A DNA stretch of 64,000 nucleotides, from the NCBI RefSeq assembly GCF_008831285.2, contig NC_045141.1, positions 5,473,224 to 5,537,223 on the forward strand, read 5' to 3'. Source of the DNA: Nymphaea colorata (taxonomy: Eukaryota > Streptophyta > Magnoliopsida > Nymphaeales > Nymphaeaceae). Made by a program: the position numbers and the translations under genes. The notes under the pieces are model-generated. The model ran no database searches, was not told where the DNA came from, and saw only the letters and a program-made list of their open reading frames with translations. Numbering within the stretch: position 1 is the first letter of the stretch; every line of letters starts with the position of its first letter. Of the stretch, positions 33,363 through 44,400 are shown one piece after another.

Positions 33363-35873
33363 AGAGAGAATTTTTATTTAAATGTTTCAATGCATGCATT
33401 TTCCCTTCTCAAAAGCTTCTTAGGGACAGATTCATTATTGTAGATGAGATCCACCCTTACACAATGAATAATTGGTTGAGATGATCCACTGATCTTCTTC
33501 CATTTCAATCTATATTTCTCATAATTTTCTGTAGTTTCTTTTGAGAGAGGTGGTCAAGGAGGTTAGAAGCCATGCCTTCAACCCCTTTGATGTAAAAATC
33601 CCAGCCATAAACTATCACTGTTCATGTGTTATGTGGCCCTTCACTCAATCTTTTTAATTCAAAAAGCGACATTTACGTGTATATATATATATATATATAT
33701 CTCATATGAAAATGGCTATTATTCTTTCAAGATTAGGTTAAGGGTCACATCCTTAAGCTAATCTAAATTTGGTTGCTTCCAACATTGAATCTTGATGCTC
33801 AAAACTACAAGATTTAGCCAATTAAACATTGAAATCAGCCTGATGGAGTGGTATATATATGTATTTTTAAAACCTAGAATTTGATTTTTCAAAGAATCTT
33901 GGAACATCAAGTTTGAGATCCTAAAATACTTGTTTCAGCCCAAAGGAAGCTACTAATTTGTCAATGTCTATGAAATTAGACCGAATCCCTAGTCTTGCCT
34001 AATCAGCACTGTAGAGAGTAGCTTCTAATATGGCTGATATTCATGATTTCGACTTCACATTTTTCAATTTTGCAATTGGTTTGGTTTTCAAATGAATACA
34101 TCACAAAATTTCAGCCAAAAGCTGTAATTAAAATTCACAAAACCAGCAATAGAAATTTTATCAAATTCTCTCAACTTACTATACTAATTTGCATAGCCTT
34201 GAGATTTAAGTCCAAATTTGGAGTAAACATTGCTTCTAAGATCCCATTTGCATTCCAACATTTACTTTAATGGAAAAATAGATGTATATATGTGTGATCA
34301 ATTTCAAGATTTAATCTATCAAATTACATTTTACTTTGAAGAAAGATCTCCAAAGTAGACATTTCTTAATTTGCAACCATTAAATCAGTGCATACATTTT
34401 ACATGGTCTGTTTCACTTTCAAGTTTAAGAATTTTATCTATGTCAACCTCATGGACTGCATTGTAGTAGTTATACTTGATCCAATACCAAGTATAGCCTA
34501 GACATTGTACTACATATCCAATTTAATATAAATTTGCTCTTTATTTCATGAATGCATGTATGATGGAATAAAAAAATTAACACGTGTAGATGCATGGAGA
34601 GTTAGTGAGAGTGAAGAATGTATGCACTCATATAGTTTATTTTCTTAATTCATGCATGCATTCACTTATCTAATTCATACACACATGCACGATCTCTAGA
34701 AAGTAAGTGAAACAATTCAAGTTACAAAACATGACCGAGCTATATTGCAACAAAGAATTTGGAATCTCACTTAGTTTTGAAAAGAAAATACAAGAATTCT
34801 ATCAATCTAACCAACAAATATATTTGGAACAGAAAGTTTTTCTATAAAATATTGGAATCCCTTTTTTTCCAAAAACAAGCTTTACTTGAAAAATTGAAAA
34901 TCTTCTTTAAAAGAGAATTTGGTACAATTTCAATTCAAAATTCCTATCGTTTGATCAACCAATTTTCAAATTTGATCAATTGATCCATTTTTTCAAGCTA
35001 AATCAACTATTTAAGTCAAGTTCATTTTTTAATTTACATTAAACTAAGTTTAAAATTTTGATCCAAGATTGCATATTAACTTCAAGTTCACGAACTAAAA
35101 CTCCAATTTTCAACTATTTACAAATCAAATCCTCAATTTACAAATATAATTTCAAACCAAATTTCTTTAACTCTCAAATTTTTAGATCAAATCAATGGTC
35201 CCAACTAGAATCAATCTTGAACAATTTTCAATTTTGCCAAAATCCAAAAGAATTTGCCCAAATTTCTAAAACAAATTGAGTTTCTAAATAACTTGTCCAA
35301 ACCAATTAGATTTTCAAATAACTTGTTTAAAATCCATTTCATTTTATCTAAAACATGGTCAAAACGTTGGTTGTTCAAAATTAATTCAAATGGACTTCAA
35401 AATCAAATTTCAAACCCTTATGCACAAACATATATAATGCATCAATCAAATGACTTGTACAACTTTTGAGAAATGCTTAGTCTTAGGTCCAATTATCCAT
35501 GTTAAAGGCGGGGAGACATGGTTAGACATCGTACTAGTAGGCGGAACCCTTTCTCTTGCAATTTTTCTAATATCCAAATCTCAAATTTTCGGCTTCACGC
35601 TACTCCCCATTCAGGGTAGGGGAGCAAATAGATGGCATGCCTGGTGGGAGACATTATAGTTCATCTAAGGATTTTTTAGGTCATGTACAAGTCATTTTAA
35701 CATTGCTAGACATCAATTACATGCAAACCCTTCATGACCATACCTACCGGCATCATGCATATTGTATTGCAGAGGAAGAAGGCGGAGAACAAGAGAAACT
35801 TCTAGTTGGGTGTTGCCAGATAAGTTACTAAGAAAAAGTGGCACCGTACTCTCAAGAAGAACAACTTGATGGT
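33363..35873. other. AT-rich DNA, no gene recognised
   Basis: Contains a TA microsatellite at about 33681-33701 and a long stretch (34760-35450) of Asn/Phe/Lys-type low-complexity frames. No domain was recognised. Confidence 0.45.
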
Positions 35874-36850
35874 ATTTGGAGCAATGTTGTAAAAGGCAAT
35901 AAGGTGATGCGATACGTTCAGCCTTTCATGAGGCGAGGCGAGGTGAGGTGTTAGTTGAAGTGTAGCTTCACAGACAAGCTTGTGAATTATATAATATTTC
36001 TAAAATAACATCAAAACTGAAAAAAATGACTACAATACTAAGCATATCAATAAAAACTAATACACAATATATGCAAACTACAATAATTTGCAAATCCAAA
36101 CAAATACAGTGTCATAACATACATAGTGCAAAGAGTGCTTGCATAATTGGCGTAGAAGCATGACCTGTCCTAAACAGGTCATAGAACTATCATTGAAAAA
36201 CAAATAACCAAAACTAGGAAAACCAAAATTCAGATGATAATATTAATTAAGAGAATAAGCAAATAACAAGTATTGGTGGACAATAATATAAGCATATTGA
36301 AATGTGTATATGTACAAAAATTAAAAAATAACTAATTTGTGTAATTATCAAGTGATATTTAAGAAAGTTCAAATAATTTTTGTAGGCGATTGGCCAATCG
36401 TATCTTCATCATTTTCATATTCTGTAATGGATGACAATTTATCATCATTTGAACCATACATATATTGAATAAGTTCATCTTCCTCTTCAGTTTCTTCATC
36501 ATCAAAACTCTCATGTTGTAAATCTTCTATTATTGTTTTACCTTCATATAAAAACAATAATACATAACAAAATATAATAGTAAGTAAAGAAAAAAAAACA
36601 ATGTTCTTATCTTTATTTCAAAAATTACAAACATATAGCATTACTTTTTTCAACACTTTCCCTGAGGCGTATGCCTCAAGCACGGAGCATACCATGGATG
36701 GAGGCATACGCCTGTATTAAATGAGGTGCATGCTTCTGGGATGCGTGCACCTCAAGGCCCTGCCTCAAGGCATTTTTTCTAAAAAACGCTTTGAGTTGCG
36801 TTTTTTTTTTTTTGTGTGAGGCGTACGCTTCTTACAACATTGATTTGGAG
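35874..36850. repeat. 8-bp target site duplication around hAT element 1
   Basis: ATTTGGAG at 35874-35881 and again at 36843-36850, immediately outside the two element ends. Eight-base duplications are diagnostic for hAT transposases. Confidence 0.9.
35882..36842. mobile_element. hAT element 1, non-autonomous internal-deletion derivative (961 bp)
   Basis: Terminal inverted repeats are CAATGTTGTAA at the left and its complement TTACAACATTG at the right, flanked by a perfect 8-bp target duplication. The subterminal regions are rich in GAGGCG and GAGGCATACGCCT-like palindromes, the kind of motif hAT transposases bind. The interior keeps the acidic tail of the transposase (36557-36369, minus strand), nearly the same as in element 2 at 41771-41589. 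The BED finger, DUF659 and dimerisation domains are absent. Perfect ends and target duplication suggest a fairly recent insertion. It could move only if a source element supplies transposase. Confidence 0.9.
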
Positions 36851-38142
36851 GTATCATGGAAAAGCATTTCAAAGTAGAGAGACACATGCTTCAAACGAGA
36901 AAGACAGATGCTTTTTTTTGCAACTTTCCCTTCTATTTTCCTGTTGAGCAATTTTTGAAGTTCTTCTTTCTTCTTGATGCAACGTAGATGATTACCTCCA
37001 CATTTCTCAACTGCTTCAAACTCTTTACCACCATAGTTCACCCAGTATGACAAGGCAACTTGAATGAACTAAAAGTCTACCTGCAGTGCTCACCATGTAT
37101 GTTGTAGAACCAATATCATCCTATTAGGAAGAAAGCATCAAGCATTTTCATGATACAACAGAACCAAGATCAACCTCTTAGGAAGAAACCATCGAACATG
37201 CTCATGTTACAGCAAAACCATTATCATCTTATAAGCTTTTAAATAGGCTTATTCTCTCTCTCTCTCTCTCTCTCTCCCAACACCACCAACACAACCCACC
37301 CCCCCAACGAAAAAAAAAAAGAAAGACAAACCAACACATGCTCACATTCTGAAGACTAGCTCTCAAGCAATTCTATTGCAAATAATTTTATGCTTATGAT
37401 GAAAAGCACTATACCTCAAAATACTTCATGCAAGTAATATCATCATATTTCTTTTGACAAAAGAAAATGGCTGTTCAGTCTAGGGGCTAAGAAATATAAT
37501 CCCATGTTAGCCATAGTCACTAGCCAGATGCATACAGAGGTCCACTATGTGATAGACAAAAGGTCAAAATGATTCAGCCAGCCAGGAATCTTACAATTAC
37601 CTTTGCAATGTGTTCCAATTCAGACATGCTCAGATAATTTTCATGATGCTGCACACTCCACCAGAATTGCAAACAATTTCATGAGACCATCAAGTATCCT
37701 TGACACTGAACCAATGCCCGAAAAGAACTGTGGTATTAAAGCTGACGAATATTTGTGAACAAAGTCTCACATATAAGCAGTTTGGTTATATGTTCACAAA
37801 GGCTGATTCAAAATGTTCAGCATGGTAAGAACAGCCTAGTGATTGGAAAATGTAAATCAAGATTTAACTTAGTACTATGACTAGGCACCAACTTCTATAG
37901 ATGCAATGCATGTTTTCTCACCTAGGATATTGATGATGCCACTGCGTCCTTTTGTGTGTGTATAAAAAAGCACATTATTTTCGAAAAAGTGCAAAAAAAA
38001 AACTGAGAAAATGAATTGCCATTTAAAAATTAAAAAACATATTTAAAAAACAAAGAATGAAAAACGAAAAAAACGCAACTCATTTCACTTATATAAATTA
38101 AATTGGTGAAATAAAATGTATATGCACATAAAGAATCACGTT
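36851..38142. other. Intergenic DNA between hAT element 1 and the viral insertion
   Basis: Apart from the open frame ending at 37053 there is a TC microsatellite at about 37252-37276 and no recognised gene. It may include the 3' non-coding part of the viral element at its upper end. Confidence 0.4.
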
Positions 38143-38640
38143 TCAAAAGTCTGACTTAACATTTGAAGAGGTTTGATTATTTCCTACCAAATGATGGAAG
38201 CTAGAAAAGAAAAGAAAAAGACAGCTTAGCATGTCGACTAGATGATTGTTTTCTCCTTTTTTGTGTTCAAATGTCACTTTATGATTTTGGTTTATAAGGG
38301 TGTCTTTAAAGGATATCCATCTTCTCTGGCTTATTCCTTTGGAATTTTTATTTTCATAGAATTTTACAATAGCATCACAATTGGTCCTAACTATTATTTC
38401 TTTTTTGCTAAGCAAAAATAAGCAAAAACTATTGAGCCCATATACTACTGCAAGAATTTCCTGATCTATACTACTGGAGAGTCCCTTTTCCTAGTATTGG
38501 CCGTTGCTATATCTGCAGACAACTTCTGTCACTTTGGAATCACACTTGTTGGGTTTCCTTTTTAACACTGCTTCCCACCCATTAATACATCCATCAGTTT
38601 CAATTATTCAGAAATCTGAGTCTAGGGGTAGATATATTTT
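38143..38640 (-). pseudogene. Caulimovirid RNase H domain, decayed
   Basis: The minus strand shows the C-terminal RNase H region: VRTNCDAIVKFY, ISQRRWISFKDTL and the late NNHLVDMLS motif. In functional relatives the first motif has Asp (TDC) at the catalytic position and the last reads LADxLSR; here these read TNC and LVDMLSC. The domain could not cut RNA. Confidence 0.75.
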
Positions 38641-39433
38641 GGTAAGTGTTTTATTGCTTCCTTAACTTTTTCTATTTGTTTCATATCTTCTATATTAAAG
38701 GTCTTAACCCCAGTTTGGCCGAGTTTATTATATAATGGGCCGACCAGTTCCCTAAGTCTTTAATAAATGGTCTAGCATAGTTTACTAATCCTAAAAACCA
38801 TTGAACGCTTTTGATGTCATGTATTTCAAATTCTAAAGCTTTTGTTGCTATATGTGGTTGTAGTTTGACTTTTTCTTCCCCAATTTCTACACCTAAATAT
38901 TCTATGTGTTTTCTAAAAAACTGTGCCTTTTTACTACTGATTATAATTTCATTTCATAAAAATTCTGCTAATACTATCTGTAAGTGGTCTATATGTTCTG
39001 GTTGGGTTTTACTATGAACGAGGATGTCATCTATATAAATACAAACAAATTTTCTATATTGGCCAAATATCATATCCATTTTTCGTTAGAAAATAGTATG
39101 AGCATTTTTTAAACCAAAAGACATGACTAATCATTCAAAGCTTACAAAAGGACAAGTAAATGTAGTCCATTGGATACTATCTTTATGCATTTTTACCTGA
39201 CAAAATCCAGATTTGCAATCAAATTTACTAAATATTTTACTGTGTTGTATACTATTGATTAATTCAGTTTTATCAGGTATATCATAAGAGTCATCTATAG
39301 TGTTGTCATTAAGTGGCCTATAGTCTATGACCATTCTTGATTTTCTACGGACTTGTTCACTATGCTTATTGACAATAAAGGCCGAACTTCTGTGAGGGCT
39401 TATACTTCTCCTTCTGACTCCTAGTTTCAACAA
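38640..39433 (-). pseudogene. Caulimovirid reverse transcriptase domain, decayed
   Basis: Reading from 39433 on the minus strand: SPHRSSAFIVNKHSEQ, then RMVIDYRPLN, KIFSKFDCKSGFCQVKM and the catalytic YIDD box at about 39026-39037. The catalytic box is intact, but stop codons lie before the LVMSFGLKNA segment (Trp expected) and within the following helix. The frame continues past YIDD in pieces to about 38640, where the RNase H begins. Confidence 0.8.
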
Positions 39434-39580
39434 TTCATTTACATGTGTCTCAAAATCTTTGATATTTTCATTCGTAGCACTTATCTTTTTGTTGGAAATA
39501 GTAATTCCTGGATCTTTTATCTGTAGTATATATTCTATTTTATTACGATCTCAATGTTTAGTAGGTATTTCTCTTATGAT

Positions 39581-40170
39581 TTAATCCTCTTCTAATATTT
39601 TGAGCAAATCATCTATTTCTATACCGCCTGTTTCTAATTTATTATAGATTTTTTGTATATTTATAAGGTTATATTCGGGGTCTATTTCTAATTCTTCTAG
39701 GTCATCTTCTTCTTCTAAGTAAGTTAGATCTACTTTTTCTTTGCATGCTCTTGGAATTTTACATTTGCAGCCTTTATTTTCATATAATTTCCATTCTCGT
39801 ACCCAAGGAACTTGGTTGTTAAGAAAAGAAAGGCCTGTTCTAGTTATGACACATCCAGCCATATTTTCTAGAATGAAATTTAGTCCTATAATGCATTTTG
39901 TACTATCATGTAATTGCATATGTCTAATGAATGTCTTAGGCCCTGGTTGGTGGGCAGTATGTTCTTCTTTAGAGATTCTAAGAGCAATTTTATATTTGCA
40001 TATCTCTTCATCATATTTATGTAAAGATCTATCCATTTGTTCTGCCCAAAGTTGTAAGGTAGGGTCTAGGCTTCTATGATACTCTGGTGGGACTAATGCT
40101 TTGTCTAACTCTGAAACACTACACCCTATGTCTATTAAGGCATCTATTTCTAATTTCCACTTTTCTATTT
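39581..40170 (-). pseudogene. Caulimovirid aspartic protease region, decayed
   Basis: The active-site motif lies at about 40121-40144 (minus strand) as ALIDIGCSVS; a working protease would have D-T-G where this has D-I-G. Downstream an open frame from 40036 to 39581 contains the segment leading to the reverse transcriptase, with a strongly acidic stretch (EEEDDLEELEID) near its end. There are stops between 40170 and 40267. Confidence 0.7.
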
Positions 40171-40266
40171 TGAATATTTAAGAAATTCTAATAGTTGTTC
40201 TTCTTTGTTCCTTATGGTCAATCTTCATATTGGGAAAGGTTATGGTAGTTAGTGCCCTCTCACCTT

Positions 40267-40518
40267 TTAAAAAATTATGCCTTTACCTTTGTGGTTGGTA
40301 TTTGGCACCTTGTAATTCGTTGGATCAAGCCTCACTATTTTGTTCTCTAAGGATCCTATCTTTAGTTCAACTGTAGTTAATGTTCTTTCTATATCATCTA
40401 TTCTATTTTCTACTACATGGATTCGTTTTTCTATAGTATCGTCTTTTCTTCCAACCATTTTTTCTAGAATAAATTGATACTGTCTTTCATCCAAACAAAA
40501 TTTGCATGCTTCGGTCAT
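40267..40518 (-). CDS. Coiled-coil N-terminal frame of the viral polyprotein
   Basis: Eighty-three codons starting MTEACKFCLDERQ, followed by a heptad-like stretch of Ile/Val/Leu with charged residues (RIDDIERTLTTVELKIGSLE) typical of a coiled coil, and a Lys-rich end. It sits between the leader and the protease. It may be the N-terminus of the protease-polymerase polyprotein or a remnant of a separate small virion-associated protein. Confidence 0.45.
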   Translation of the reverse strand: MTEACKFCLDERQYQFILEKMVGRKDDTIEKRIHVVENRIDDIERTLTTVELKIGSLENKIVRLDPTNYKVPNTNHKGKGIIF

Positions 40519-40715
40519 ACAAATCTTGCATCAGAAAAGGGGGCTGGGTTTAAGCACAAAAGCGCGGTTCGCTTTTACAACAGCATGGGAGGCAGAGGAG
40601 TGGAGAAGAAGAAAAGGAAGGGGAGTGAGGAAGGGAGATGGACTCAAGCACTTAGAAGCAAGTACTCGGTGGTGGATGGGTGAGAGGATGATGAGTACAG
40701 ATGCTGAGGTGGTGC

Positions 40716-40722
40716 TTATATA
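40716..40722 (-). promoter_or_regulatory. TATA box of the minus-strand viral leader
   Basis: TATATAA on the minus strand lies about 15-21 bases upstream of the shared 170-bp block, in the right place for the promoter of the viral genomic RNA. Confidence 0.45.
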
Positions 40723-40756
40723 GGACCGAACTTCAGAACAAATTATAATCTAGAAA

Positions 40757-41174
40757 AGTAATAGGATTCCTTTTCGAACAAGATAAACCTGAACTTAGAA
40801 TTATACCAAAAACTAAGAGCACTATAAAGAACAACCAATTCAATCATACTTGTTATTTCCAAAATGGAAAACATTTACTTCATAATGAAGACACTAGTAC
40901 CATGTCTCAAAAACTAAATACTATGACCGATCTACACATTTCTTTAATGCAAAACCTAGAATCGTACAATATAAAGAATGGGGGCTTTTGGCAACCCATA
41001 TTTGATACACATAGAAATAATATTCTTAAAGAAATATTAGAAAATCAAAGATACTTGAAAGACCAATTAGCCACCATCTTAGGCAAAATTGGAAGCTTCC
41101 AACAATATAAAGATAATATTGAAGTCTTACAAAAACAAACCTTAAAATACCCTCAAAATCCTAAACAAAACTAG
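40757..41174 (+). CDS. Plus-strand viral-type open frame, partial
   Basis: The frame is open from just after a TAA near 40756 to the stop at 41172-41174, with the first internal Met at 40902 (MSQKLNTMTDLHISLM). The residues are Lys/Gln/Asn-rich with a helical middle (NQRYLKDQLATILGKI) and a basic, Pro-containing end. This is the profile of small caulimovirid accessory or virion-associated proteins and of the florendovirus downstream ORF2, but no signature motif proves it. It precedes the plus-strand copy of the 170-bp leader, as the last ORF of a caulimovirid would. Confidence 0.35.
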
Positions 41175-41372
41175 ATTGAAATCATACAATTAATAAAGTG
41201 TCTGTACTCATCATCCTCTCACCTATCCACCACCGAGTACTTGCTTCTAAGTGCTTGAGTCCACCTCCCTTCCTCACTCCCCTTCCATTTCTTCTTCTCC
41301 ACTCCTATGCCTCCATGCTGTTGTAAAAGCTAACCGGTGCTTTTGTGCTTAAACCCGGCCCCCTTTTCTGTT

Positions 41373-41384
41373 TGGTATTAGAGC
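41373..41384 (+). promoter_or_regulatory. tRNA-Met-type primer binding site
   Basis: TGGTATTAGAGC differs by one base from TGGTATCAGAGC, the site complementary to initiator tRNA-Met that primes minus-strand DNA in caulimovirids and many retrotransposons. It lies two bases after the right arm of the 170-bp inverted repeat. The left arm has no such site beyond its matching end. Confidence 0.65.
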
Positions 41385-41453
41385 ATAGTAGTGCGCTCTT
41401 GGTGTTGTAAGTATGTTCTGCTTTTAATGAAAGCTTTCATGTGTGTTCAGATA

Positions 41454-44400
41454 ATAATATCAATTAAGGGAATAAGTAAATAATAAGTATTGTTGAACAA
41501 TAATATAAGCATATTGAAATATGTGTAAGTACAAAAATTAAAAGAAAGTAATTAATTTGTGTAATTATCAAGTGATACTTAACAAAGTTCAAATAACTTT
41601 TGTTGGCAATTGGTCAATTGTATCTCCATGATTGTCATATTCTTTAATGGATGACAGTTCATCGTCATTTGTACCATCCAAATATTGAATAAGTTCATCT
41701 TCATCATCATCTAAACTCTCATATTCTAAATCTTCTATTATTGTTTTACCTTCATATAAAAACACTAACACATAACAAAATGCAACAATTAGTAAAGAAA
41801 AATGACAATGTTCTTATATTTATTTCAAAAATTGCAAGCATATAGCATTACCTTTGCCAACACTTTTCTTTTGAGAAGATGAAACACTTTCTGTATTCAT
41901 CTTCATATATACATGATGAAAACCAAAGAATTAAGTTTTTCTTGATCAATGCAATTTCTTGTTTTTTGTATGTACCTATCATGTAATTGCATTAGTTAAT
42001 CATTTTGATAATTATAAAAAAATATTTGAATGATAGCACAATAAATTATTTGAAAGTTTCATTTATTTACCAAGAATAATGAGCTGCATTTACATTCATA
42101 TCTTGATGCACTGTATGTATGATTGAGAATTCTCATAGCAAAATTCTTCAATTCTTTTGTATTTTCGCCAAATGTATTCCACCAATCACTTGACAAAAAT
42201 AAATGAGAAGAGTAGTTTAGATCTTCATTTGATCCACTCATAAGTTCATAATAAAAATCAAAACAACAAAAAAAATATGTACCATGATGTTTTTCCTTTC
42301 TTGTTCTAATTACTAATGATGTGCCAAACTCACCAACTTTGTTCTCATATGAATCAAGTTGAACTAAAATATCAAATCTTTCTTCTATAGTAGGCTTTAT
42401 TCTTTTATCTTTAAGGACATCATTGTCATAATGAAAATGTGAGTTTAGATAATACCTTGCAGCATGTTAACGATGCTGCATTTGATTATCCCACCTATTA
42501 TCAATTATTTGCTAAATTTTCATATGTCTTTTTTTATCATTATCTATATTACATGTTATTTTTACTTTTGCCCTTTTCATATGATTGTACAAAAATCCCT
42601 TAACTAGCTTTTCATCTAAATCAACAACTCTCAACACCTTCACTAAAGATAATGTAACCTTAATAATATTTCATCTTGAGTAACAATTCACATTACTACC
42701 TTGCCTTTGGGATTTTTAGTATAATAATCACTTCCTTGAATATCTAGTGATAGAAACATGTTCTTCAATGCTATTTTGTTTGTACAAATACTCTGTAAAG
42801 TAAGATACAAAGTAGCAAAACATGTAATAGCAGGCTGTAGAAGTTCTTTATCATTTGTGCATTTTGTCATCAAATTTAATACCCAATTATGTTCATATAT
42901 AAGTGTACTTACAACTTTTGTTTTTTCACTCACTTCCTTAAGCAAACGTAGCTTAGCAATATTTTCAAAAATTAAATCTAGGCAATGGGCTGCACAAGGT
43001 ATCCAAAAAATATGTTGAAAGCTATCAATTTCTTTTAACTTCATACCTGCAACTTTGTAGTTAGCAGCATTATCAGTAGCTAATTACATTACGTTTTTCT
43101 CTCTAACTTTTTTAATTATCTCTACGAATAGTTTTACCAAATTATTAGCTCCCTTTTTTATACAATTAAAAAAGTTGTACCTGAAGGATTATTTAGAAGA
43201 AATTTGATCAAATTTCTACTTTTACTATCAATTCAGTTATCTGCCATTATGATACAACCAGTCTTCAACCATGTCTTCTTGTAGTCCTATAATTTTATTT
43301 TCCGTTTATCAACTTCTTCTTATAGGATTGAAGTCCACATATCGTTGTAGGTTGGTGGTTTCAATCATCGGCCATAATTTTCCACAGCTTCACTCATTCT
43401 TCCAAAATATGGATTGTCACATAAGTTAAATGATAAAACATTTGCAAAAAAAAAACTGACCTATGGCAGAATATACTTGCTTTCTTTCCTCTTTCTTGAT
43501 GGCATTGTTGATTGTTGGTTGTCGCATATCTAAAGTTATAAATTGATTCATTGGTCCTCATGAAATTCCAAATGCGCGAACATTGAGAGATGTAAGCCCA
43601 CCACTAATCATTCCTTCATCCAAACTTTCATTTCTATGCAATTCAAGATTGTCTGTTTTTTCTTTGTATTTCACGTTTTTGTACCTACAAATAATTATTG
43701 AAAGATTTTACAACACTTTGTGGCTTTGTAACATGCTTTAGCATCTTTTTTAGTTCCAGCCAAGTGTTGTTTCTTTCTTCAAACACCACCTTTATAAGTT
43801 TCCTTACAATAATTTCATATCAAGTTTCCCATTTTTTCTTTATCATCATGATCTTCTTCAATGCAATGTTTCAATGTTGGATCCGGCCGTGACATTTTTT
43901 CTCAAACCTAACAATGTATTACAAATATAGTTCAATAAAGCATAAATTAAGTTCAATTACATTGTATGCAAAGGCTCAAATTACTAAGGATACCCAAATA
44001 TTAACAATGCATAATGTAACAAATATTAACACCATACGACAAATTTGAATTATTAACAAGTAACAACATATTAGAAACTTAATGCAAAACAATTATTGAA
44101 AAAACAAATATAAAAGAATTGTCTATGACAATGCATCAATTACCATTGTCATGTTCTTTAACATGATATAAAATCTAAATAGAAGAGAAGAAGACAAGCA
44201 GCTCTTTCAAAATGATGACTTTTTTGATCTAGAAATAAAGAAAAAGAAAAAAAAGCATCCACAAAAAAAATATGTAATAAAAAAGGTAATTGTAGTAATG
44301 TAAATTTTCCATGTTTTTTATTTATTTATATAAAACAAAATAATGTAAAAAATATTATTCAATTGATTCGATAAAGGATTGAACATAGCTGTCCACCATG

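Larger units (their letters stand above)
35713..37053 (-). pseudogene. Unidentified open frame split by the hAT insertion
   Basis: A minus-strand frame starting at 37053 (MSYWVNYGGKEF, a basic middle with KKKEELQKLLNRK, then LKHVSLYFEMLFHD) runs into the hAT element at 36850. If the element and one copy of its 8-bp target are ignored, the frame continues from 35881 to a stop at 35713-35715, giving 124 codons including the stop. That total is an exact multiple of three. The composition is protein-like, but I do not recognise the family and saw no flanking exon. It may be a host exon broken by the transposon, or a chance frame. Confidence 0.3.
38143..40736 (-). mobile_element. Endogenous caulimovirid (pararetrovirus) insertion, decayed
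   Basis: An old copy of a plant DNA pararetrovirus on the minus strand. The order from the 5' side is a leader with TATA box, a coiled-coil frame, aspartic protease, reverse transcriptase and RNase H. No movement-protein or coat-protein region was seen between the leader and the protease, so it is either an internally deleted copy or a genome part that never carried them. Multiple stops and altered catalytic residues show it is non-functional. The motif style is closest to caulimovirids such as florendo- and petuviruses rather than to gypsy elements, as there is no integrase and no LTR pair. Confidence 0.8.
40532..41370. repeat. 170-bp inverted repeat with 499-bp spacer
   Basis: 40532-40701 is the reverse complement of 41201-41370 with a modest number of mismatches; both arms are 170 bp. 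Outer ends read CAGAAAAGGGGGC and GCCCCCTTTTCTG. Similarity stops abruptly at both edges. The right arm is followed two bases later by a tRNA-Met-type primer site. No matching target duplication flanks the whole structure. Confidence 0.8.

Noticed and set aside
38143-40736. A Ty3/gypsy retrotransposon instead of a virus
   Set aside because: The YIDD-type RT with RNase H directly after it, no integrase, and the tRNA-Met-type primer site fit a caulimovirid better. No LTR pair was found.
40532-41370. A Mutator-like transposon with 170-bp terminal inverted repeats
   Set aside because: There is no 8-10 bp target duplication outside the arms, and a viral-type primer site sits at one edge. It is kept only as an alternative.
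42758-43018. Plus-strand frame over the hAT transposase
   Set aside because: It is the antisense shadow of the DUF659 region.
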